Shown: piece after piece, positions 40,282 to 47,251 of the stretch
Position numbering within the stretch: position 1 is the first letter of the stretch
How the letters are laid out: each line of letters starts with the position of its first letter
IMG/VR virus record: IMGVR_UViG_3300031999_000008
Location: 26,904 to 90,903 of that record
From: a virus
Strand: one strand, 5' to 3'
DNA: 64,000 bases
Notes under the pieces: model-generated
Told to the model about the DNA's origin: nothing
What the model saw: the letters and a program-made list of their open reading frames with translations, nothing else
Database searches by the model: none
Translations under genes and position numbers: made by a program

Positions 40282-41745
40282 ATGACTACTTCCTATACGA
40301 ACGGCCGTGATACCGCGTGCGCCACCATGGGCGTACTTCTGATCAAGCGCGCGGATGAGGAACAGGCCTCTGAAAGGACAAACTACTTGCCCGCTGCGGC
40401 GGGTCTCGGTCTTGGCGCGTTAGCCGGAGGCGGCCTGTACAAGTACATGCGCGACGTGAAACCTACGTCGAGCACCTTCTTAAATGAAGTGCGCAGCAAA
40501 GCAAAAGACCGGTTCGTACGCCAGGTAGAAGAAAAAACTCCAGATAGTTGGCTTGGGCGTATGAAAAATAAAATACGGCATGCCGGTGGGGATGAGGTAC
40601 ATTACGTGGGAGACCACCCGTACCAACCCGACAACCCGAAGAAAGTAAAGGGTGCCGTCCGTTACATCCAAGGTGACCGAGAGAACTTTGTTAAGGGTGA
40701 CATAGGCTTAGGTGCCACTTTAGACGATGCAAAGCGTCAGAATGCGCTCCAAGACAAATGGCGCGAGTATAAGACAATCGAAAAGCACGCCCCTGGCGCC
40801 ATGTCGCGTACTGAAAATCTCGCCGACATTGCTAAGCAACTAGGCTTAGCCAAGCCGACCAATGATGTAGAGACCGCGCAATATTTTAAGACGCTCCAGG
40901 ATGAGCTCCATAAGCGCTTCGGTAAAGGCTTCGTTATGAAGGAAACCCGCGGCGTTCAAAGCGCAGGGATGTTCCCGAGTGAAAAACATGATCTTCACGA
41001 CTTATTGAGTAAATACCGTGAATCCGGTGGTGCAGCTCAAGCTGCCGCCGCAGAGAAAGATCTCGAACTCGGCGGCTTCGGCGGCGATGACATGGTCATG
41101 ATGCGTAAACTGCGGGAAAATCCGCACTACGCCGGACGCGTATTAGAGCAAGCACTTAAGAATCCAAAACGCGTTATTGTCCAGGAACGCTTACCTTTAG
41201 CCCAAACAGACAGTCTTGTACGCCGAGGTCTTAGCGGACTTACAGGCGATACGCTGTCCAATGAAATGCGTGTACACGTTGAGGGCGGTCGCGTTATGCA
41301 CGACGCCACGACACCGCGTTATTCTACACTGGGCGCAGCATTCGACCGCAACCACGTACATGGCGCGAATACGTTTGCGCAGTCGGTTGTGGACCAGCTT
41401 CCCGAAGAATATAAAAATATGTCCTTCGGTATGGATATTAGCCCCATCGAAGGCGGCGGGTACCGACTCATTGAGTCTAATCCCACAGGCAATAGTGGAT
41501 TCCTGGCCCCGAAAGGTGGCTCCCCTCTAGCAGGAATACAGCTCCGTAAACATTACCTAGGTAATTATTCGAAACCCGTGGCGGGCGCCGCTGCTGTAGG
41601 GGTAGGCCTCGGTACTGCCGGAATTGCTGGCGCAGGCCTGCATTACGGAATGAAGCCTGACGCACCGGAACCGCCCGCAGCTCCTCCAGCTCCAGCGCCC
41701 CCTAAACTAACGCCGCCGCAACCTGCGGGGCCTGCGCTAGTTTAG
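40282..41745 (+). CDS. Tag-bearing ATP-grasp enzyme
   Basis: A 487-residue protein. It opens with a tag variant (YTNGRDTACATMGV, 5-18) and a Gly-rich membrane-type segment (36-52). An ATP-grasp fold follows: FVMKETRGVQSAG (217-229, Lys220), VIVQERLPL (298-306), EMRVHVEGGRV (328-338), SFGMDISP (381-388) and the metal-binding LIESNPTGNSGF (396-407). A second Gly-rich membrane segment (about 440-465) and a Pro-rich tail end it. ATP-grasp enzymes ligate a carboxylate to an amine or thiol. The substrate is unknown. The tag and membrane segments suggest a virion-carried, membrane-acting enzyme. Confidence 0.68.
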   Translation: MTTSYTNGRDTACATMGVLLIKRADEEQASERTNYLPAAAGLGLGALAGGGLYKYMRDVKPTSSTFLNEVRSKAKDRFVRQVEEKTPDSWLGRMKNKIRHAGGDEVHYVGDHPYQPDNPKKVKGAVRYIQGDRENFVKGDIGLGATLDDAKRQNALQDKWREYKTIEKHAPGAMSRTENLADIAKQLGLAKPTNDVETAQYFKTLQDELHKRFGKGFVMKETRGVQSAGMFPSEKHDLHDLLSKYRESGGAAQAAAAEKDLELGGFGGDDMVMMRKLRENPHYAGRVLEQALKNPKRVIVQERLPLAQTDSLVRRGLSGLTGDTLSNEMRVHVEGGRVMHDATTPRYSTLGAAFDRNHVHGANTFAQSVVDQLPEEYKNMSFGMDISPIEGGGYRLIESNPTGNSGFLAPKGGSPLAGIQLRKHYLGNYSKPVAGAAAVGVGLGTAGIAGAGLHYGMKPDAPEPPAAPPAPAPPKLTPPQPAGPALV

Positions 41746-42137
41746 GCACTCATAACGGAGGGTTGTTTTTGATTCAAAAATCCTTCAGGACGCTTATTTA
41801 AATTAGCAGTATCTTCAGCGTTAAGGCCTAGCCGCATACGTGCAGTATTGCGCCCTTCCGCTTTGGCGGCGTCTCCAATTGTCGATGTTGCCTTTGCAGC
41901 CTGAGCGGCGTCTTCACCCTTGAAATAATGGTGGAGGCCGTAGCCCCCTAAAAGGGCGCCGCCTGCTAGCATCGCAGGGACCTTGTACTGGTCCCACAGA
42001 CTCGGCGGGGCCGGCGGCGGTTCCATTGCAGCTTGGGGGTCCTGCGGATATTCAGGGTAAGGCGCATACGCACCTTCACCCATTGCGAGTTTTACGCCGG
42101 AAGTTTGTAATGTCTTTATTAACTTGTGTAGCGCCAC
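41742..42137 (-). CDS. Small protein with membrane segment
   Basis: A 131-residue protein convergent with 40282, 4-nt overlap. A Pro-rich stretch (about 24-46) is followed by a Gly/Ala membrane segment (VPAMLAGGALLGGYGLHHYF) and a polar tail. It resembles the virion Gly-zipper proteins despite its orientation. Confidence 0.58.
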   Translation of the reverse strand: MALHKLIKTLQTSGVKLAMGEGAYAPYPEYPQDPQAAMEPPPAPPSLWDQYKVPAMLAGGALLGGYGLHHYFKGEDAAQAAKATSTIGDAAKAEGRNTARMRLGLNAEDTANLNKRPEGFLNQKQPSVMSA

Positions 42138-42165
42138 GGCGATAACCTCGTGTCAATGTCAATGT

Positions 42166-42789
42166 TTAACGCCGGGGCAATCCTGCCAACATCCCGCCAT
42201 GCGCTAACCCGGGGGCTGCCGCAGCAGGCGACGGCGCTTGCATTCGCGTTATCATGTTGCTCCCGATCAACGGCGATGTTGGGGCGGGAGCAGGGGCGGC
42301 CTGTGCGGGGGCCGGGGCCGCTTTACCACGGGGCTTTCTGCCGGTAGCGCCTGGTCTACCGAGATCTGCGGTATTTACGTTCAGACCCCCGAGGTTCTCA
42401 ACAGCGGGCGCCGCTGCGGGAGCTGCGGGAACTGCTTTCCCTGCCATGGACGCTTCAACCGCGGGATCCATCGTAAGCCCTAGGCTACGTTGGGCATCTG
42501 CCGCACCCGCCTGCGTATTGGCTGCGGTTAACCCAGGATTACGTCGCATAGACGCAGCCATCGAATCCGCAACCGACGACCCCGCACCTGCGGCGGTAGC
42601 TGTCCCCGCCGGTTTCATGCTGTTTTTCATGGCTGCAGCGACTGCAGGGTCTGCCTCCGCTGCTGCGCGGCCTAACCCGCGACCAAAAACGCCCGCACGA
42701 TGCAGGCCGTACATACCAAGACCGGCTCCGCCGAGGGCCATCGCGGGCAGCAACAAGCCAGGACCGGAAGATTCATGTTCATTGGACAT
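42166..42789 (-). CDS. Ala/Pro-rich membrane-type protein
   Basis: A 207-residue protein with an N-terminal Gly/Leu membrane segment (GLLLPAMALGGAGLGMYGLH). The remainder is Ala/Pro/Gly-rich and mostly disordered, with short Ser/Met repeats. Unknown. Composition matches the internal-virion type proteins of the head region. Confidence 0.58.
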   Translation of the reverse strand: MSNEHESSGPGLLLPAMALGGAGLGMYGLHRAGVFGRGLGRAAAEADPAVAAAMKNSMKPAGTATAAGAGSSVADSMAASMRRNPGLTAANTQAGAADAQRSLGLTMDPAVEASMAGKAVPAAPAAAPAVENLGGLNVNTADLGRPGATGRKPRGKAAPAPAQAAPAPAPTSPLIGSNMITRMQAPSPAAAAPGLAHGGMLAGLPRR

Positions 42790-42849
42790 AATTACACGTA
42801 GTATATAGTTTGAGTAGGGTAGATCAAAGCTGTTTGAATACTAAAAAAG

Positions 42850-42922
42850 AGCTCTAGGTCGGATTTGAACCAACGGCCTGCCCCTTACAAGGGGGCTGCT
42901 CCACCAACTGAGCTACTAGAGC
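42850..42922 (-). tRNA. tRNA-Thr (anticodon TGT)
   Basis: Acceptor GCTCTAG/CTAGAGC, anticodon stem GCCCC/GGGGC with loop CTTGTAA, T-loop TTCAAAT. Confidence 0.9.
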
Positions 42923-42933
42923 GATCAAGACAG

Positions 42934-43356
42934 CTACGTGTATAGCAGCTCCAATACTTCCTTGCGGAAATACTTTGGCATGCTTTGTCTTTTCATATCA
43001 GCCTCAGCCTCTTTTGTAGAGTACTGCAGCTTTCGGTACAGATCGGCGTAGGGCTCAGGCCGTGATTCACGCCAGAAATTGTAGTTGGCCGTAGCAGTTC
43101 GTCCATGCGGATAAGGCCCGTCCTTTACGTGTGTATAGAACAAAACCTGATCCGTCATAGGCAAACAAGCCATCGTCCGCGCTTGCTCGGCATTGAGTGC
43201 CTTGAGCTCTCGCACGTTCTGCGTAACCTCCTGGTCGAGATAACGCACAAGCGCTGAATTACCAAAGAACAGCCGGAGCAACCCTGTGAAGATTGCCCAG
43301 GCAACGAATGCGAATGCTGACATTACCTTTAGCAAAATAGACATGATTAACTCCAT
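42934..43356 (-). CDS. Membrane-anchored small protein
   Basis: A 140-residue protein (ATG 43356 behind AAGGGG). A hydrophobic segment spans about 5-30 (ILLKVMSAFAFVAWAIFTGL), followed by a soluble basic domain. It is encoded directly after the collagen-like lipoprotein gene, six bases apart, so the two probably form one envelope-directed unit. Confidence 0.6.
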   Translation of the reverse strand: MELIMSILLKVMSAFAFVAWAIFTGLLRLFFGNSALVRYLDQEVTQNVRELKALNAEQARTMACLPMTDQVLFYTHVKDGPYPHGRTATANYNFWRESRPEPYADLYRKLQYSTKEAEADMKRQSMPKYFRKEVLELLYT

Positions 43357-43362
43357 GACCCC

Positions 43363-44412
43363 TTAAAGGGACGTTATTACGTGTAGAGGCGGTACCACTA
43401 GCGGTATGAGCTTTTCCGGGTCCGTTACGTTAATTACTTTGCTAGTAACCACGAAATACCCCGTAGTGGGCGTTGCGATACCCGTGGGGTAATTGACGCA
43501 ACCTTGCACGCCGGAAGCCGCCGGAGCGGTTGCCCGTGAAAAGGCCGAACCAGGTACATTCAACGCGGGAGCAGCATCCAGCGGAAATACCCAGGTACTA
43601 TTGACGGTCTTACCCGTACCCAGTGACATGCGAAACGCTTGCATAGGGCGGACATGTTCCGCGCCTGAGAAATACAACCAACTATTCCCTTTGCAGTTTT
43701 GCTGCGAGAAGAATTCGTTGTAATCCGTGTACTCGTACACGGCATCCAAACGCCCCGTCATCGGACGAATGCTGTATTGGTAACCTTCCGCAGTCACATA
43801 CGAAGGACTCGTCAAATCAATGACGGGCGCTGCTTTACCTTCAGCATCCACCCAGTAGTATCCAGGACCGCGTGCGCCTGTAGCACCCGGCACACCCTGG
43901 GGTCCTTGCGGACCTGTCGCACCTGCTAGTCCTTGCGGACCTTGAGCGCCTTGTGGTCCTTGCGGACCCGTTGCACCGTCAGACCCCTTAGCGCCTTGGA
44001 GTCCTTGGGGACCCTGAGGTCCTTGCAGGCCTGTCACACCGGGCAATCCCTGTGCACCTTGAATACCTGGATTTCCTTGCGGTCCAGAGAGTCCCATCGG
44101 ACCTTGCGGTCCCGGAACCATTGAGTCTGCACCCGGAAGTCCGGGTGCGCCCTGTATACCGGGATCGCCCTGCGCGCCCTGTGCTCCAGGTGCCCCCTGA
44201 GGTCCTTGAGGTCCCTCGGCACCAGGAGCGCCATCCTTACCGTCTTTGCCATCACGCCCATTTAGAGCGTCGATAGCCGTTTCCGTAAGTACGCCAGCGT
44301 CATTGCTAGTTCCCACAGTGTTGTCCGTACGCGCATTCGCAGGCATGTCCGCGTTAGCGCCACACGCAGCAAGCAATACGAACATCAGACTACTTTTACG
44401 TAGTGAATTCAT
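43363..44412 (-). CDS. Collagen-like lipoprotein
   Basis: A 349-residue protein. ATG 44412 gives a signal peptide MNSLRKSSLMFVLLAACGA with lipobox LAAC; an upstream in-frame extension would cross tRNA-Glu. Residues about 52-180 are Gly-x-y collagen triplets (GPQGPQGAPGAQG type). A C-terminal globular beta domain (about 185-349) holds two cysteines. It is predicted to be exported, lipid-anchored and trimeric in the host envelope. A surface role such as receptor masking or superinfection exclusion is inference. Confidence 0.75.
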   Translation of the reverse strand: MNSLRKSSLMFVLLAACGANADMPANARTDNTVGTSNDAGVLTETAIDALNGRDGKDGKDGAPGAEGPQGPQGAPGAQGAQGDPGIQGAPGLPGADSMVPGPQGPMGLSGPQGNPGIQGAQGLPGVTGLQGPQGPQGLQGAKGSDGATGPQGPQGAQGPQGLAGATGPQGPQGVPGATGARGPGYYWVDAEGKAAPVIDLTSPSYVTAEGYQYSIRPMTGRLDAVYEYTDYNEFFSQQNCKGNSWLYFSGAEHVRPMQAFRMSLGTGKTVNSTWVFPLDAAPALNVPGSAFSRATAPAASGVQGCVNYPTGIATPTTGYFVVTSKVINVTDPEKLIPLVVPPLHVITSL

Positions 44413-44436
44413 CAGTAACCCCCTTGTATTGGTTAC

Positions 44437-44460
44437 TGACTCATACCGTAAAACAGGGTA
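44437..44460 (-). promoter_or_regulatory. Weak early-type promoter candidate
   Basis: Minus strand TACCCTGTTTTACGGTATGAG resembles the 31713 promoter region. A separate inverted repeat, CAGTAACC...GGTTACTG, lies just downstream, before the lipoprotein start. Confidence 0.35.
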
Positions 44461-44468
44461 TTTTTCGG

Positions 44469-44540
44469 TGCTCTCGACGGGAATTGAACCCGTGTTACCG
44501 GAGTGAAAATCCGACGTCCTAACCTCTAGACGACAAGAGC
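44469..44540 (-). tRNA. tRNA-Glu (anticodon TTC)
   Basis: Acceptor GCTCTTG/CGAGAGC, anticodon stem TCGGA/TCCGG with loop TTTTCAC, T-loop TTCAATT. Its 5' end overlaps the end of the 44519 reading frame by 22 nt. Confidence 0.87.
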
Positions 44541-44809
44541 ATCTGTTTCCCATCGTGGGTCAGATAATACTTAAACCCGTTTGTAACAGGGTTCACTTCC
44601 CACCGCAAATAGCCTTTTCGGATAAGCCCCTGCAACGCACGATCAATATTGGCCCGAGCTGCATACGCAATTACTTCCTTGATTTGGTGAACACTAAGTC
44701 CTGGGGTCTTGTGAAGCGTGTCCAAAATAGCCAGCTGTTGATCACTAACAATGTAATGCCCTACGCGCGGTTTATTGCGCACGGCTAACCCAATCACCGC
44801 AAGTTTCAT
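44519..44809 (-). CDS. Winged-helix DNA-binding protein
   Basis: A 96-residue protein with a MarR/ArsR-like winged-helix pattern: QLAILDTLHKTPGLSVHQIK, then ANIDRALQGLIRKGYLRWEV, then a wing and YYLTHDGKQML. Its last codons and TAG stop lie inside tRNA-Glu. A small early regulator is likely. Confidence 0.65.
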   Translation of the reverse strand: MKLAVIGLAVRNKPRVGHYIVSDQQLAILDTLHKTPGLSVHQIKEVIAYAARANIDRALQGLIRKGYLRWEVNPVTNGFKYYLTHDGKQMLLSSRG

Positions 44810-45051
44810 TTTAAATTACTCGCTAGGTAAGACATCAAAGCCTTGAGAGCGTTAGTATGTGTATCAAAGGGTTCCAAGTAAAGAACCCTAGTACAATTAC
44901 CTTTTACCACAATAAAAACGTGGGCACGCCAATCACGACTTGTGGTCACCTGACTCAGATACGGACCCATCGCTGTCGCACCGTAGCGACGTCTCGCTAA
45001 CACGGCTACCTGCGCAAACTGGTCCGGCGTAAGTTGCATCCACTTGGTCAC
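44806..45051 (-). CDS. Small unknown protein (overlapping frame)
   Basis: An 81-residue protein from GTG 45051 with a normal folded composition (MQLTPDQFAQVAVLARRRYG). Its end overlaps the winged-helix gene by 4 nt. It overlaps 44933 by 119 nt in another frame. Of the two, this frame looks better over the overlap. Confidence 0.5.
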   Translation of the reverse strand: MTKWMQLTPDQFAQVAVLARRRYGATAMGPYLSQVTTSRDWRAHVFIVVKGNCTRVLYLEPFDTHTNALKALMSYLASNLK

Positions 45052-45196
45052 AAAGTGAAGTCAGCAGTTCATTGAGTTGATCGAACTCAGAATAACTCAA
45101 CCAGTGGTTTGTAAACGCAAAACTCTGGCGTTCAGCCAACTTTTTCTTGTCCGACAAGTAAGCCAGATAAATACGAATGGCTTCTGTAGGTGACAT
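44933..45196 (-). CDS. Small protein, C-terminal half doubtful
   Basis: An 87-residue frame. Residues 1-50 (MSPTEAIRIYLAYLSDKKKL...) read as a real helical protein. Residues 51-87 are Ser/Cys/Asp-rich and coincide with the better frame of 44806. It may be one gene broken by a frameshift, or a genuine long overlap. Confidence 0.42.
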   Translation of the reverse strand: MSPTEAIRIYLAYLSDKKKLAERQSFAFTNHWLSYSEFDQLNELLTSLCDQVDATYAGPVCAGSRVSETSLRCDSDGSVSESGDHKS

Positions 45197-45229
45197 CCAC
45201 TAAAATATAGCCAGTTTTGCGAGGTCTTG

Positions 45230-46717
45230 GTGCCGTCAAATCTGGATACAGCCTATTCCGCAGCGTACACCGCGCTCACCAAGTGTGCTGAGCTCACGGC
45301 CGTGCTGCAGCCCCATCAGATTCGTGTGCGTGACCGCCTTAAGAATCAATCGGGGTTAGTAGTCGCGCACGGTCTCGGTACAGGCAAGACTCTTTCGTCG
45401 ATTGCTGCGGCAGACGCACTGAGCATGCCCACGACCGTAGTCGTACCCGCCGCACTGCAAGCCAACTACCGAAAAGAGCTCGGTCAGCACCGTAAAGAGA
45501 AAGATCAGGGTTTCAGCGTTACGTCGCTACAACGTATCGCCCGCGGTAAGACGTCCCCTGACCTGCACAACCACTTACTCATTGTGGATGAAGCACACCG
45601 ATTACGTGAACCGTCCGGTTCTAGTCGACAGGTCTTCAATAAACTGAAAACCGAAAAACGCCTTCTTCTCACAGCAAGCCCCATTTACAACCACCCTGCG
45701 GATCTAGCGTCGCTCGTAAACCTAGCGGCAGGTGAGCACCTACTTCCCGTAGATCGGGGTAACTTCGAGAAAGCATTTACGCGCACCGAAGTTACCCATC
45801 CAGGCCTCATTGGGCGCTTAATGGGCGTCAAGCCTGGCGAGCATAAAGTGCTCACCAATACCAAGCACCTCAAAGGTGTACTAGACAAATGGGTTGATTT
45901 TCACGAAAGTACCGACAAAAAAGATTTCCCTTCATCGGACGTAAAAGTAATCAAAGTCCCAATGTCGGAGAAACAACAAGAAGTAAATAACGCATTGCTC
46001 AATAAAGCACCCATCTGGGTGCAATACAAGATTCGTAAGGGCTTACCGCCTTCGAAGCAAGAAGCTACGAAACTGAATTCCTTCTTGGCTATGCAACGCC
46101 AAGTCTCAAATAGCCCTCAGGCCTACAGCCACGGGATGTCTCTTGGCGAAGCCGTTAGCCACAGCCCCAAGATACAATTGGCGGCGCATAATTTCATGTC
46201 TGCACTGCAGAAGAATCCCAACCACAAAGCAGTGGTCTATTCCAACTATCTACAAAGCGGACTGCATCCGTACAAGCACATCCTTGAGCACCACAAGGTC
46301 CCTTACGGTGTATTTTCAGGGGAGATACCCAAGGAAGAACGCGACCAGCTCGTTCGTGATTACAATCAAAACAAGATAAAAGCGCTTCTGATCAGCACCG
46401 CCGGGGCCGAAGGCCTTGATCTAAAGGGGACACGCCAGATACAAATCTTGGACCCCCACTTTAATGATGAGAAAATCAACCAGGTCGTAGGACGCGGTAT
46501 TCGTTACAAGAGTCACACGCATTTACCTGCGGCCGAACGACATGTGTCCGTCGAACGCTACTTAGCCACGAATAGGCCGTCACGTTGGTCCTTAATGGAC
46601 AATAAAAAGGATATTTCAGCGGACGAGTATATTCACAATTTGGCGCAGGACAAAATGAAGTTCAACAATCAGTTCACTGCGCTACTACGGCCGCCGCCCG
46701 TACCCAAGAATCCTTAG
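45230..46717 (+). CDS. SNF2-type superfamily 2 helicase
   Basis: A 495-residue protein (GTG 45230 behind GCGAGG; TTG 45227 possible). It has Walker A GLGTGKT (48-54), DEAH (120-123), motif III TASPI, then a second RecA domain with AVVYSNYLQSGL, STAGAEGLDL and QVVGRGIRY (motifs V and VI). It is a compact DNA translocase without extra domains. The N-terminus (AYSAAYTALTKCAEL) partly matches the virion tag. It sits two genes before the ligase fusion and is probably linked to DNA repair or handling. Confidence 0.85.
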   Translation: MPSNLDTAYSAAYTALTKCAELTAVLQPHQIRVRDRLKNQSGLVVAHGLGTGKTLSSIAAADALSMPTTVVVPAALQANYRKELGQHRKEKDQGFSVTSLQRIARGKTSPDLHNHLLIVDEAHRLREPSGSSRQVFNKLKTEKRLLLTASPIYNHPADLASLVNLAAGEHLLPVDRGNFEKAFTRTEVTHPGLIGRLMGVKPGEHKVLTNTKHLKGVLDKWVDFHESTDKKDFPSSDVKVIKVPMSEKQQEVNNALLNKAPIWVQYKIRKGLPPSKQEATKLNSFLAMQRQVSNSPQAYSHGMSLGEAVSHSPKIQLAAHNFMSALQKNPNHKAVVYSNYLQSGLHPYKHILEHHKVPYGVFSGEIPKEERDQLVRDYNQNKIKALLISTAGAEGLDLKGTRQIQILDPHFNDEKINQVVGRGIRYKSHTHLPAAERHVSVERYLATNRPSRWSLMDNKKDISADEYIHNLAQDKMKFNNQFTALLRPPPVPKNP

Positions 46718-46791
46718 CTGCAGAGGTAGGGATCGAACCTACGACGTCCGCATTAACAGTGCGGTGCTTCTACCGGCTGAGCTACTCTGCA
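46718..46791 (-). tRNA. tRNA-Asn (anticodon GTT)
   Basis: Acceptor TGCAGAG/CTCTGCA, anticodon stem CCGCA/TGCGG with loop CTGTTAA, discriminator G as usual for Asn. It is convergent with, and directly adjacent to, the helicase stop. Confidence 0.88.
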
Positions 46792-46812
46792 AAACAACTA
46801 CAATAGGTATAT

Positions 46813-47250
46813 ATGCGGTCCCTCTATTATTCGCAAGGAAAATCACAAGCTCTTACCAAGCTTGGACTTGCCGCCACGACGGAACACCTCCTGCCACGGC
46901 TGCTCAAGCGTATGGCGATGGGTGCCGGCGTCGGAGCCGTTACGTCAAGTATTGCTGGAGGCGATCTCGCCCCTGGCGCGATGTTAGGTGCCGGCGGAGG
47001 TCTTTTAGTAGGTAGTCTGGCGTCTCGTAGGAGCGGCCTGCCAACTAATAACCCCAAGGTAGATGCGCGTGTAGAGCGGCTCCACCAATACCTGAATAAA
47101 AATCCGTATTCCCCTATGGGACACGCCCTGCAAGAACAAGCGCTTAATCGTGACTTGACGTTGGGTGCCATTGGTGGCGTCGGTGGAGGGTTGCTGGGAT
47201 CCGCCGTGTCTAGGCCCAGCAGCGTTGCGCCGCAAGAACCGGCGTATTGA
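46813..47250 (+). CDS. Tag-bearing glycine-zipper membrane protein
   Basis: A 145-residue protein opening MRSLYYSQGKSQALTKLGLA, one of the best tag copies. Two Gly-rich membrane segments follow (about 35-68 and 118-135) with a soluble middle. The layout is the same as 28230. It ends one base before the ligase-fusion start, so the two are co-expressed. The role is unknown. Confidence 0.67.
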   Translation: MRSLYYSQGKSQALTKLGLAATTEHLLPRLLKRMAMGAGVGAVTSSIAGGDLAPGAMLGAGGGLLVGSLASRRSGLPTNNPKVDARVERLHQYLNKNPYSPMGHALQEQALNRDLTLGAIGGVGGGLLGSAVSRPSSVAPQEPAY

Positions 47251-47251
47251 T

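Noticed and set aside
43870-44260. Repeated G-x-y DNA considered as a CRISPR-like or satellite array
   Set aside because: The repeats are 9-nt-type collagen codons without constant repeat or spacer lengths.
44413-44553. N-terminal extension of the collagen-like protein
   Set aside because: It crosses tRNA-Glu and would hide the signal peptide. ATG 44412 gives a normal lipoprotein signal.
47165-47251. Upstream extension of the ligase fusion
   Set aside because: It overlaps the 46813 gene. ATG 47252 directly follows that gene's stop and gives a clean domain start.
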